This document shows, one piece after another, positions 22,678 to 33,767 of a DNA stretch of 64,000 bases (its first letter is position 1; each line of letters starts with the position of its first letter). The notes beneath the pieces are model-generated. The model worked only from the letters and a program-made list of their open reading frames with translations. It did no database searches and was not told the origin of the DNA. Both the position numbers and the translations under genes were made by a program. Origin of the DNA: Alectoria sarmentosa (taxonomy: Eukaryota; Ascomycota; Lecanoromycetes; Lecanorales; Parmeliaceae); assembly GCA_009733775.1 (NCBI GenBank), contig WOGZ01000033.1, positions 124,001 through 188,000 of the forward strand, given 5' to 3'.

Positions 22678-23466
22678 CTATCGGCACCGGTCGCACATGT
22701 CATCAACATCCCTGTACAGCTCCCCATGACTCTTGACCGTCGGATCCATCGGCAGCAGCAGCTCCTTGTCGCAGTAATCCGTGCACTTTTCCACCACGTA
22801 GTCGTCCGGCATCTTGATCATCCCCTGACCCGCATCCAAGCGTCTCTTCTGCTGCGTCCACAAGAGTCCACGCCCATAGGCGATGAAATCGAGACCCAGT
22901 TGCGCCTTGATAATCTCCCAGCTGTGCAAGTCGTGATCCGGTATCGGGGAATAGCTAAAGACCCAATCGTTTTGCCACGTGTTCCATGGACTCCATCTGG
23001 GGGTCGGCTCGAACATACCGGGAGCGTCGTATCCGCATCCGGCCTCGTCCTTGGGAAAGGCGTCTTCCATGCAGTAGTGGTTCAACCAGTAGGTGGCGTT
23101 GTTGTGGTAGTTGAAGTATTCGTAGCGCCAGTAATGTCCTTGGACGATTTCGCCGGGTTGGATGCCGTTGCCGCCGCTCGTGTGTTGGCCATCGCGATTT
23201 CCATCGTCTAGCCACTTCTTTTTGAGGTCAGGTGAGGCGGTTTTGCAGTAGCAGAATGTGGCCCGCACGTAGTCGCCGTCGGGGCCGGTGATTGGACGTT
23301 CGCCGACGAAGCCGGGGACGTATTCGGATGTTAAGAGACCATCATCGATCTGATGGCCCCAGCGTCGTGGCTCGATTGGGAAGGCGAAGATTGTCTGGAG
23401 GAGGGCGACGGTGAAGAGGAGGAGTGAGGTGATGGTAGACATTATTGAATTTCTTGCTCTAGACAT
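22678..23466 (-). CDS. Small secreted cysteine-containing protein, 262 aa
   Basis: No known domain recognised. The N-terminus MSRARNSIMSTITSLLLFTVA and following hydrophobic residues up to AFP look like a signal peptide; M9 (23442) is an alternative start. The mature protein has eight cysteines in CYC, CME, CGY, CTDYC and CDRC settings, which suggests four disulfides. It is rich in Trp, Tyr, Asp and Asn, and a C-terminal CDRCR closes the chain. Secretion plus Cys and aromatic content would fit an extracellular or effector-like protein, but that is inference. Single exon with its own promoter region upstream at 23467-23936. Confidence 0.75.
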   Translation of the reverse strand: MSRARNSIMSTITSLLLFTVALLQTIFAFPIEPRRWGHQIDDGLLTSEYVPGFVGERPITGPDGDYVRATFCYCKTASPDLKKKWLDDGNRDGQHTSGGNGIQPGEIVQGHYWRYEYFNYHNNATYWLNHYCMEDAFPKDEAGCGYDAPGMFEPTPRWSPWNTWQNDWVFSYSPIPDHDLHSWEIIKAQLGLDFIAYGRGLLWTQQKRRLDAGQGMIKMPDDYVVEKCTDYCDKELLLPMDPTVKSHGELYRDVDDMCDRCR

Positions 23467-23936
23467 GAGATTTGAAGATCTTGAAGTAGTGTTACTGGAA
23501 AGGTGGATGGTGATCTGATCGTTCTGATATTGTGGTGTTGCGTGGTTGGAAGTGGTATGTAATGGGGAAGAGAGAGAAGGAGATTCTGCCGCATTTTATA
23601 CATTCCAAAAGTGCAATATAAAACGCGACAATATTCTATTCGAAATTTTTTGCTGTGACTCATACCTCTGAGCATGACTCTCTTGCGCTCTTGGCAATCT
23701 ATTTAATTTTTTTATATCAATAGAGTAGTATATCTTCTTTTAGTGGCAAAATCTGAGAGATTTTGAGCCGCGTGTCCAAATTTCTTGTTCTCGACATTGC
23801 TCTGCTTCTATAGTAGGGTGAAAAGATATGTGATGCAGTGATCCTAGAAAGCGGCTTTTTGAGGTTTGGAATGTCTGGATCCCTATTAGGCTGACACACG
23901 GTAAATTGACAGATCTTTATCGCCCTATAGCGGCCC
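23467..23936. other. Intergenic between secreted protein and Zn2Cys6 regulator
   Basis: 470 bp containing the promoter of the secreted-protein gene and the 3' flank of the regulator. No motif assigned. Confidence 0.4.
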
Positions 23937-26236
23937 TCACCACCGGACCGACTCCATGACGGTATCCCGTACCTTCTCCAATGGACTTCGTTGGCGACTA
24001 TACTTGACAGTCCCCAGGCGTCCCTGCAGATCAAATTTGACTTCGACGTCCGATATACGTGCCCAGTCGGGAACATCCTCATAACGTGTGACATTGCCAA
24101 GTCCGGCCTCTTCAATGCCAATGAGTCTCTCCGCAACACGTGCCGTGAGAATGCTATCCCAAATACCTTCCTGGCGCGGGCCTGCATACAGTAGAGAAAC
24201 GGCTTTCCTGCGTATCACGGGATGACGGCACTTGTGCGCAACGGCGTAGAGAGGTGCCACAATGTTCATATCCAAGGTAAAGTCAGGACCTCTCTTTTTC
24301 GTGACTTCATCGCAATTCGAGGACTTGATAATCAATGCGGCCAAGGTTACAACACGTTCGTAGTGCTCAGTGAACATATCCCACGCTGTCTCATCATTGA
24401 ACACATTGACGGCACTGGGGTTTAAATATATCATAGCGAAGCTGTGGCTGATCTCCAGAGTACGAGCCGCTTGTAAGCCTCTACTATCCAATGACTTGCC
24501 ATGCTTTTGCAGCAAGGCTTGAAATGCAACCAGCCATCTCTTAAAGATATCGAAATATTCTTGTCGAACCGCTTCTGTTTTCCCAAAAGCGTCGAGCGGC
24601 TCTTGACCTCCAGTCTCTGAGCTCTTTTGGTACCGGGTGTTGTTCTCAACTTCGTTCAGGAAATCGATGCAACCGTTCCAATGATAATCCAAAGAGTTTC
24701 TGGCTTGTTCTAAGGAAGTGAATGCGGCAGGGATCTCAGGACAAAATCCCATTTCCGCGTCTCTTGGGCGTCTTTTAAGGGGCATTACTCGAGTTCCAAG
24801 CATCTGCAATGCGGTCAGCGAAGGCCGTCAACCTAGAGGTAAGATGGACGCTGCGCATATCAACGGAAGAGAGCAGAGACATGCCTGAGCTGCTTGAGCG
24901 TCCAATCGGTTGAAAAGTATCTCAAGTTCCCAGAAATCCACAAAAGGATGCGGCGCCGTCATCAGCACAGCATGGCGTTGCTCGCCGTCGTCAGATTCCA
25001 CTTCAGAAAGGATTTTTACGCCACTACTAACGTGGGAAAGGGCCGATCCATGGTGGCCGCGCAATGTCTAGGAACTGATTAGCCGGTGTTTGACCCTCGC
25101 CGGATTTTACCTTGTCATCTCTTTCTTCTCCGAAAATGTGAAGACTTATAAAGGAAGTGTTTACCTCGAAGCATGCGAAAAGCAAGCAAGCAATAAGACA
25201 AACGTCGACGGCTTGTTGGCCCTCGCTCGTAGGCTTGATCAATTGCTGAATAGCTTGGTTGTATTGTTTTAGAGCAAAGCCGCCTTCTCCTTTGTCCCAT
25301 ATGGGATTCATAACAGACCTGTCTCCAGCTTCGAAACGCTCATGTAGAGAGGCCAGTGCGAGAACTGCATGCCATAGAGCCGGTTGGTGATGAGTCGCTC
25401 GGAGAATTGAGCAGCCCCAGAAATCCGACTCCCAGAAGCCTGACAACTGAGACGCCGTTCGATTGAGAAAGAAGTCAAAAGACCTTCGTTCCTCGTCACT
25501 GCCCCGCATCTCGAAGATTGGACTCGGTATGATGACCATGGCGGAGTGATCGGGGTCTGCCAAAACAGATTTGCCATATGTCGGGTTTGGACCTCCATAA
25601 ATAATGCTATAACCGTCGCACTGAGTGAATATCAGAGACATCAGCCAGCTCGAAAACCGGCAGCAATGTAGCGAAGATAGTAATCAAACAGACAGCAAGG
25701 TCTAAAAGACCCACCTTCCTACCAGTACTTGTACATTTATCGCAGTGAGGTTTCCTTTCGTCACACTTTACTCGTCGGACTAGGATCGATATCAAGTATT
25801 AGCTCTTTCACCAGAATCTACCGACAGCCAGCCTTACTCCTGTGACAGGCATTAGTATAATGGGATTTACAGCAAGTAAGGACACATCGCCTGATCTCAT
25901 GCCATTGTAATCTAGGCACCAAGAAATTATAGATAGGACACGAGCGTCAAGATGCAATGAACGTTAGGTAGCTGGTGGTATACAAGAATTGCACAGCATA
26001 ACGTACCGTGGCGAAGTACTCTGACAGCCTCTACGTCACTTAGGCGGCTTTTGATGCTCCAAAGAGAATAGGCTGACTTACTTGCAGGTAATGCAACCAG
26101 TCTTGACTTTGGGTTTGCTTCTTCTTGGTCGCTTGATGATGGCCTGCACAGTCCCCTGGCCTAATTGATCAGAAGGCGAGACGTCCTTCTCAAGACGCCC
26201 AATCGGAACCTTTTGGCTACGACCTTGTTCCATCAT
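23937..26236 (-). CDS. Zn2Cys6 fungal transcription factor
   Basis: Predicted DNA-binding regulator of 575 aa. Exons read 26082-26236, 25838-25839 (2 nt), 25715-25779, 25165-25620, 24885-25067 and 23937-24803; frame is kept throughout. Exon 1 ends in the basic stretch KRPRRSKPKVKTGCITC. The zinc cluster is completed across introns as C-ITC-KIRRVK-C-DERKPH-C-DK-C-TSTGRK-C. The middle is helical, with ALWHAVLALASLHERFE and CLIACLLFACFETLRGHHGSALSHV, the common fungal regulator region. The C-terminus reads ISDVEVKFDLQGRLGTVKYS. The intron 24804-24884 appears to use a GC donor. An intron fraction above its neighbours and the 2-nt exon make gene prediction error-prone here. It is divergent from the RTA1-like gene. 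Confidence 0.88.
25780..26081 (-). other. Two adjoining introns around an inferred 2-nt exon
   Basis: Intron 25840-26081 starts GTAAGT and ends ACTAATGCCTGTCACAG. Intron 25780-25837 starts GTAAGG and ends with a CTAATAC branch and CCTAG. Between them lie only the two bases GA. Using them gives AA+G (Lys) and A+TC (Ile), producing the exact C-x2-C-x6-C spacing. A single direct intron from the same donor to the last AG would break the frame. Confidence 0.6.
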
Positions 26237-27570
26237 AGATGCAGTCTCTGCACCACCCAGATGAAAAAAGAATAATGATCCAATAGAAGAGGATCTTCTA
26301 CGAGCGAACCAATGACAGTAGGCCGATAGACGCGTCTTTCCAAAGTATGAGGGGTAGACAATGACAGAAGGAGTAGGTAAGGTACAATACGTGGTAAATT
26401 AAGGAGTTTCTCTTATTTGCGGCGGGATCTTTCAACGAGGTTAGGCGTTTGTGGGACCTCGTCATTTTCCGTTCAGCTCATTGACGAAGAAGGTTGAGTC
26501 AGTCAGCCGGTAGGAATTGAAGTCAACCAGACTCCAAGACTCCCACCATTTTTTGTTCTTACCTTATTCTTCAAAGCAGAAGCTGACGCCCCAGAAAGGC
26601 TTCGCTTTGGTTTGGTGGCACAGTGGGTGCAAGGGTGCGTTGAAGAAAATACTGTACAAGCAGCTTGGCAAGGCGAAGCTAGGCACGTATGAGGCAAGGG
26701 TTGCAGGTCGCAGGGCCACTAGCGTCCTTCAAGATACGAATGGACCAATGGCAACAGCTGTCAGATTGGATGACTGATGACCTGCAGGGAAAAGGGAAAA
26801 GGGAAAAGCTCCGGCCTGCCTACTGTAACTTGTAAGCCTCAGCATGACGACTAACGGATGACATGATCATACAACATAGATACCGCCAGTCCACCTTGAC
26901 CGCATCTTGTATCTTACCTTCGATGAGGTTGATCTCCACCTTCTTTGTAGAGGCAGTGTCTGATTCATTGATTGCATTGTCACATCGCCAAGATCCTCGC
27001 TGTTCTCATCTAGCTCGCTTATGTCTATGCCAGAGACACCATGGCCATGCTCTACAGACCTTAGGTCTTCTTCTCCAGACTAGGCAGTTTTAGATATGCA
27101 TCGTAAATTGATCTCGTCGTGTCAGATTGTGTTTTATGCTTATTCTCACCTTTCACTCGGGTCTTCTGAGTCTTTCATTGGTCTGCTCGTACAAATTCCA
27201 TGTCTATGCATACACTATGCTCTGCCACTACGGTACAACGTCCGCGACAATCTTTTTTAACGACCGCAAAAGCCTTACGTTGACACAGCCAGCGGACGCG
27301 TACTTGCGAAGCTTACATACGGACTATCAGTGAAGACTATATCTATCAGGATGCCCTCGTTAGACTCTTACTCTTCATTCCACACAAGTCACACTACATC
27401 AAATCAACTACGTCCTGCTTCAAGCTTCTTCCTTGGCTCTGTGCTGTTGACTCTCCGCTGTCCCTATACTACAAATTCTCCTACTACGCTCCTGACTGCC
27501 CAATCATCGTCCACATTCCGGCCCCCATCAAACCAGCAGCTCTAGGTTTCGTTTGCATCCCTCATTCACG
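26237..27570. promoter_or_regulatory. Divergent intergenic region, regulator / RTA1-like gene
   Basis: 1.3 kb that must contain both promoters. A GGGAAAA triplet repeat lies at 26787-26808. Short frames (26863-27545) show no recognisable protein. No specific binding site could be assigned. Confidence 0.4.
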
Positions 27571-28764
27571 ATGGGAGGCTGTCCAGCGCAAACTGATCCA
27601 AACACCCAATGGCCAAAACTATGTCCAAATTTCGGAGCCGCGTACCTCTTCGCCATTCTCTTCAGCCTCACCCTTACCGCGCACATTGTCCAATCCATCA
27701 TCTACCGCAAAGGATACAGCTGGGTCGTCGCAATGGGAGCGTTGTGGCAGACAGCCTGCTACGTGTTCCGCATCCTCAGTATCAAGTACGTTGCAAATGA
27801 AACGTATTACACGGTCTGGTTCATTCTGATGCTGGTAAGACTGTTTTTGCATGTGTTTGCACATTTGAAGAAGAAAATCAGGGTCGAAAGCTGATCAAAC
27901 CCTAGCTTGCACCACTCTGGATCAACGCCTACGTTTACATGGTCTTGGGCAGAATGGTGTACAACTTCACCTCTAGCGCCAAGATTTTAGGGTTCAAAGC
28001 ATGGAGATTCGGCCTTTATTTCGTACTCCTCGACATATTTGCGTTCCTCGTCCAAGCTGTGGGAGCAAGCATGGCCTCGGGAAACGACATTTCGCAAAGC
28101 CAGATTTTCAGAGGTGCAAAAACCCTGCAGTAGCCGTACCCACGCAGACCACTCGCTGAATTTCTTTAGGTCTCCACATATATATGGGGGGTGTCGGCCT
28201 ACAACAATTCTTCATCTGTTGCTTCGTCGGCCTCGCAATCAGCTTTCAGCGTCAAATGAAGCGTGACGCTCCCGTGACGGACCAAAGACGAGCATTCCGC
28301 ATGCTCTACATCCTTTATGCCGTCCTGGCACTCATCACTGTAAGAGTCGCTCTTCCCATACCCATCTCAAACAAACACCAGATTCACACTGCTCCCAGGT
28401 CCGCATCATATTCCGCCTCGTCGAGTACTCCAAAGGCTACAGCAGCGGTATCCCAGTTCACGAAGCATATCAATACATTCTCGACTCCACCCTCATGCTC
28501 ATCGCTCTCGTGCTCTTCAATATCGTCCATCCTGGGCAAATCATGCCCGGCAAAGAGAGCGACTTTCCGAGCAGGAAGCAGAGGAAGGTCATTGGGAAGA
28601 ACAACGTGAGAGGGAGGATGGCTGGCGATTTACCCATCTGCGAGCCTTCCAATGCTCAAATCGCACAGCCCGCTCCTGACTCTGAGGCTGAGAAGAATCC
28701 TGCCTATCCTAAAATTGATGAGACGACCGTTACTTATGGTTATGTAAGGAATTTTGAGGAATGA
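27571..28764 (+). CDS. RTA1-like lipid-translocating / resistance membrane protein
   Basis: Seven-transmembrane fungal protein of the RTA1 family (Rta1, Rsb1, Pug1, Rtm1 in yeast), linked to sphingoid base or sterol-drug tolerance. Exons 27571-27834, 27906-28113, 28170-28339 and 28399-28764 give 335 aa. The introns of 71, 56 and 59 nt have GT..AG ends. Hydrophobic helices are seen in order: AAYLFAILFSLTLTAHIV, WVVAMGALWQTACYVFRIL, YTVWFILMLLAPLWINAYVY, FGLYFVLLDIFAFLVQAVG, GLQQFFICCFVGLAI, LYILYAVLALITVRIIFR, and DSTLMLIALVLFNIVHPG. The family signatures FRxLE-like (here FRLVEYSKG) and a polar C-terminal tail are present. The start at MGGCPAQTD precedes the first helix. The specific substrate is unknown. 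Confidence 0.92.
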
Positions 28765-29112
28765 GGGACTATCTGACCAGCATCAGTGGCTCCTCCACGG
28801 AGACCGTTTCGTCGCTGAATCGCTGCAAGGAGAGAATGATTTCGACATTAGAATCGTGTAAGAGGGTGTTATTGTCTACGGTGGAAGCCACAAGGCACGG
28901 ATGAGATTCGCCTTGGCGCAAATCAATGTCGAATTTGAGACAATAGACAACTCTGCCGGGCGGGACATAATATTACTTGGAGCACGGAATGGAAAATCTA
29001 CAGGCGCAAGAGTTTTTGGGATCGACAATGTTGAATCTGTCTATACAAGCCATTGCCATTATCTAGCCTTTACCTGCTCGTAAATGCTCACTTTTGTGCT
29101 ACCGCATCTATC
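28765..29112. other. Convergent 3' region, RTA1-like / GST
   Basis: 348 bp with no recognised coding content; presumably the two 3' UTRs. Confidence 0.4.
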
Positions 29113-29928
29113 CTAAGCCTCCACGGCATCCAGCTCCGGATAATGCCGGTAAATCCCATTACCATACTTCTGCCGCCGACCACTCTTCAAATAAGCCGCA
29201 ACATTTTCCCTCCCCTTCACCCTCTCATACAACTCAAACACCTTCCCATACCTCCCACCCTCCCTCATCTGCTTCATCGCCATCGGAAACGCAAAGCTGA
29301 TCCCATCCACACACTGCCAAAGCACCAAATCCGCATACGTCAATTGTCCGCCATAAAGCCACTCCCCACCTTTGCTTGCCTCGCCTTGCAGTACGCGCTC
29401 AAAGTAGCCGAAAAATTTGGGCAGGCGGTTGGAGACGTAGTCGGCGGCTTTCCGCTTCGATTCTTCCTTCTGGTCTTCATAGTATAGCCCTATGGCGATG
29501 GGGTGATGGGTATCGTGTGCTTCATTACTCAGCCCATCGAGAGCAGTCAAAGCCAGTTGGTTGATATGGTAGATAGCATCCTTATCACCTTCCGGCCCCG
29601 CGAGGCCCAGCTTCGGCGCGAGGTAGAGTAAAATGTTGGGCGTCTGGCTGAGCAACAACTCCCCGTGCCGTAGCACTGGTGGCGCCAGCGGCGGTCCGTT
29701 CGTTGCATCCCCCGTGTTCTTGTCGGAGATTAGAGACATGAGTTTGCCCATGCCATTCTTTCTGTCCTCGTTGCAGGCGTCGGCGTAGGGGGTTTGGGTC
29801 GCTTCGAAGCAGAGGCGGATGTGCTCGCCGCGGCCGGGGAGAACGGGCCAGTAGAGAAGTTCGTAGGGTGGGGTGGAGGAGGAGGAAGAAGAGGTTTTTT
29901 GGCGTTTGGAGGCGGGGGAGGATGTCAT
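29113..29928 (-). CDS. Glutathione S-transferase, sigma-like
   Basis: Predicted glutathione-conjugating enzyme of 271 aa. The thioredoxin-like N-terminal domain has YELLYWPVLPGRGEHIRLCFEAT, where the first Tyr is the likely catalytic residue, then PPVLRHGELLLSQTPNILLYLA, the glutathione-binding cis-Pro and Ser-Gln region. The helical C-terminal domain includes LYGGQLTYADLVLWQCVDGI and VKGRENVAAYLKSGRR. The start at 29928 has a CCACC-ATG context. The same frame stays open up to an ATG at 30075, which would add 49 residues rich in Pro, His and Arg (perhaps a targeting sequence, perhaps untranslated). The KRQK in the Ser-rich start is a possible nuclear signal. It is convergent with the RTA1-like gene. 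Confidence 0.88.
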   Translation of the reverse strand: MTSSPASKRQKTSSSSSSTPPYELLYWPVLPGRGEHIRLCFEATQTPYADACNEDRKNGMGKLMSLISDKNTGDATNGPPLAPPVLRHGELLLSQTPNILLYLAPKLGLAGPEGDKDAIYHINQLALTALDGLSNEAHDTHHPIAIGLYYEDQKEESKRKAADYVSNRLPKFFGYFERVLQGEASKGGEWLYGGQLTYADLVLWQCVDGISFAFPMAMKQMREGGRYGKVFELYERVKGRENVAAYLKSGRRQKYGNGIYRHYPELDAVEA

Positions 29929-30075
29929 GGTGGGCTGGCGATTTGGATGCGATGGTCGTTGGGAGGGATAGTGGTGGATGCGGGCTTGGGTGATGGGGTT
30001 GACGTGGGGAGCTGGTGGGAAGAAGAACTTGGTAGCCGATGGCAAGAGCGGTCGGTGGTGTGGACGAAGTAACAT

Positions 30076-33000
30076 GTGGCTACTGACCGTGTCGAATGAG
30101 ATCAAAGGAGAGGAAGCTTCGGGATGGTGATTGTTTACATCAAATTAGAGAGTACCCATTGTATGACTCAGAGCCTCCGCTATACGAAGTGAAGGCTAAT
30201 GTGTTTACATAAGCGAGATTTGATTGGACAATTATTCTGAATGGATTGTTCTCGTTATTGCGGCTATCAAATTTATTGTATGCAACCAGCTGCTTGCTGT
30301 AGACCTCGCCGTATTCGAAGAGGCGTCTGTTCGTAGGAAACAAAGGTAATTAACGGAACTGCTTGGTCGGAGGTACCAGATCTACCCTCTCAGTTTGGCT
30401 TGCCGATGCCTGTCGGCCAACCTCCTGTGTCATTGTCGTCGAGGTTGCTGCTCAGAAATGTCAACAACGCCGAGTGCTTGATCCATGCTTCCTCCCGAAT
30501 GATTGCCGAGTGATGGTGTCACGGTAATCCACATGAGCCAGCTGGCATGGAGGCCCGAGGGCCCGAAGCTCGCGCTCTGGCCAACGCAGAGCGACAATGA
30601 ACACCAGTGACGAATAACGCTGACAGCAGCCAAACAGGTGGTTGCAGACCTGCCAACATTGTAAGCGAGAATGTCTCAGAAGCTGCATGAGACCGGGCCA
30701 ACGCACAACGACCACTATTACGAGCGACGAATAACGCTGACGGAAGCGTACACTTCATGATCAAGGGATCAAGTTAAGCGGAAAGGCCCAATTCCAGCTA
30801 TAAAGGCAGCCAATTTTCCTATGAGCTGCATGGACTGCACTTGTGCAATCACCGAGACAATATTTGCAGTAGGAAAGGAGCCCAGGTCTTAGCTTTCCCT
30901 GCGGTCATTTCTTATGGTGGTCTTTGAACTTGGGAGATCATCAGTGACTTTCCAGTTGAATTGTGCGTAGTACCAGCTCTCTGAAAGAGGATCTGCTTCT
31001 CGAACCAGATCCCGCCCGAATCTTCACCTATTTTTCGGCTCTCAACGATCTCAACTAGATACCCGCCTCAAAGAACTGACGTGTCGACGCTGTCCGGTAG
31101 TACCTTCAACGTGCACCAATGATAACGCCGGTGTACCCGTCATCCGACATTTTTCAACCTCATGGCTTAGGGCTTGTATGATGGCCGCTTGCGTATTATC
31201 CAAGGCTCATGCCAGGTTGGAGTTTTGAGTTGTCGATGGTATCCGAAGCTGCCAATGTTCACAGGATCGTGATTACGGGTGTCCTGAGCTTCCGTGTAAG
31301 CTAAGTGCTGCGACCAGCGTTGAGAGACTTCGGACAAGGTGCGCTGAGGTCTTTCCTTTGTCGTCTCCGGATGAGTATCAATGTGTTCAGAATGATCTGG
31401 TATCTGTTATTCAACGGATTCGTCCATGATGAGAGCGCTCAAGCGGGAGAGCTCAAGTCAGTGGCAGCGGATCACAAACTTTGATGAGTGATGGCAGCCC
31501 CAATTTCGCCCGATCCTGGATCCACGATAGGCTCAGACCATACGATACCCAACGTGACTCTGTTCGCAAGTCGCAAAGCACCCTGAAACCCAAAAATCTC
31601 GATTGAAGCGGAGAGACGACACAATGAACCCTGGGATTGACTACACCAGAAACGGGCTACCATTGCCAGATACGGTACCCCGTAGCCCTCGTACTTGCGG
31701 TACTCCAAAAGCACCGTTCACGCATTTTCGAATGGCTAGTCGGAGTCCCAACCAGCTACGCGAAGAACGAAAACGGTTTTACGCACACACTATCACTTTT
31801 TGCGTCGTCAGGGAATCGAAAGGCATCCGGCGGCTACACTGAATGTCTTGCCTTTTGACTATATGCGAAGCCAGAATTTGAATCAAGTCTACATAGTAAT
31901 CCACCAGTCAAATCTAGATCATTTTGCTGTCCTCTACGATTTTCCTTACACTTCTCCCACGGATCTCATTTTCAGGCCTCATAGGAGTTCTTTTTCTTCC
32001 CACATGTGGAATGGATACAGTGGCTAGGAGCCTATTAATGCCCGGTACCAGATTGCGTACTTGCTGCCGATCGAGACGCTGTGCGCGTGACGGCGGAACC
32101 GACCCGGCATGAAATGCTGCAACAAGAGCGGTGTGCTTTTTGTCAAGCCAATCCCACCAACCAGAAAAGGTACATCGCTCACGGGATTGAATGCTAGGGC
32201 AGCAATAAAATGTCTATTATCAAAGGGTTTCCTGCGCTTGTTCGACCCTCGTTGCAGGTGATTCGCTCTCTTTCGGAGAAAGCGGTCCCTGCTCGAATCG
32301 CTACGAGTCTTTGGGGGGTGGAGAGAATTGTAGTTCTTGACCAAGTTTTTCAACATGGCAACCCTCTTTCGGCCGAACAGCCCAGTTTGAAGAATCGCTT
32401 TGCATCCCTTGCATTTCGCTTTGGAGGGCTCCGGAATTCCTTATTGGATGGCGATTCAGGCCGATACGTTCTTCGACTATTTTTGGTCCTCTACCTGCTG
32501 ATCCATTGGATGGTGCATGAAGGCAGATATGAGTCTACTTGCGGAATGACTATGCTACCGCCAATTGTGGTGGAGCAAGCGATTGAGTGGTCGGAGAATC
32601 AAGAGAGTGGCACCTTTGATCGCAAGATGTATTGAGACCGCATGATACCTCCTCATGACCATAACGAAGGTGGCAAGATTGCAACTGAAAGGAAGCCAGT
32701 AGCTTGCGCCGTCTTCTGCATCAATAAATTAGCATCCATTGATTGGTTGTGTTGTCCCGTCGCCACTGGGCCGTAAGGCAGCGTTCTATCTTCCGTGGAC
32801 TATCTTTGATCCTGCAGTCTTAGTCGAACTGGCATCTACTCCCCAGCCTTTGAGAGTCCCAGTCGAGCACTTGCCTTGCATCTCAAGCACGATCACATGC
32901 GTAGGGAACATCATATGCACGTATCTTTGCCACTATCTTGCTTGGTGGTCCTAGCGTCTTACCGACATTGTGGTTTACGGCCGCTGTTCATTAGCGGCCT

Positions 33001-33767
33001 ACCGACACTGGCATCGTTTCCGAGATCACTCAAACATTGTATGCATACGAAACGGCGATCAGTCGAAGCTTACTGGTGCCAAGGTGTCCTAGCCCCAAAC
33101 GTATGCAGGAACCCGAGAGAGATTTTGAAGAAAGTCGACTTTTCTGTGGGAATCTGCCTGCACGAGCATCCCGCGAGAGAAGTATAGTGAAATATGGTGA
33201 CGTGAACTCTCTGAGTTGACGAATCCTGCAAGAATCATTGCGAGCAGACTGATAGCTGGCTAAAGCGAACTGAACCTAACCATACGTAATGGTACTTTCC
33301 AGCTGCACGAATCCTGCAGCCACATGCACAAATATAGCGCCCAAGCGGATACGGAATGTGGTCTCCGAGGGTCGGACCGTAATGTGAAGATTCTAAGAAT
33401 TGGACAGGGTTCGAAGCTATTCACCGGTGAATTAGGACTTTCGAAGCGTCAGTACTCTTAGACCAATGAAAATTGAGCCTTGAAGCTGCTGCCTCGCTAC
33501 CGATTAGCCCCGCAGTGAGGCGGCTAGTCGAACAGGTTGCGCCTCATTCACTAATCAGTGGCACTATGTGAAGGTTCTTCATGAGATACAGCCATTCAGA
33601 GATCATTGCGGCCGGGTTCTTTCACTGCGATGTGCCAAAAATCCAAGCCTCTCCAACACAATGCTCGTCTGTCCATTAAAAGTCATCGGGTCGACTACAC
33701 CAGCTCATATTACTTGCTTTAAAGGTCGAGCAGCATTTCTAGATTGTTCTGTAAATCGTCTTTGCAG
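30076..33767. other. Gene-poor stretch before the zinc-finger array
   Basis: 3.7 kb with no recognised gene. An imperfect direct repeat lies at 30578-30741. A TATA-like CTATAAAGG is seen at 30798-30806. From about 33400 onward the sequence resembles the upstream region of the second array gene, so it is probably promoter and 5' UTR of copy A. Confidence 0.4.
30578..30741. repeat. Imperfect direct repeat, period 117 bp
   Basis: GGCCAACGCA followed by GACGAATAACGCTGAC occurs at 30578-30624 and again at 30695-30741 with substitutions between the shared blocks. No coding role is evident. Confidence 0.6.
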
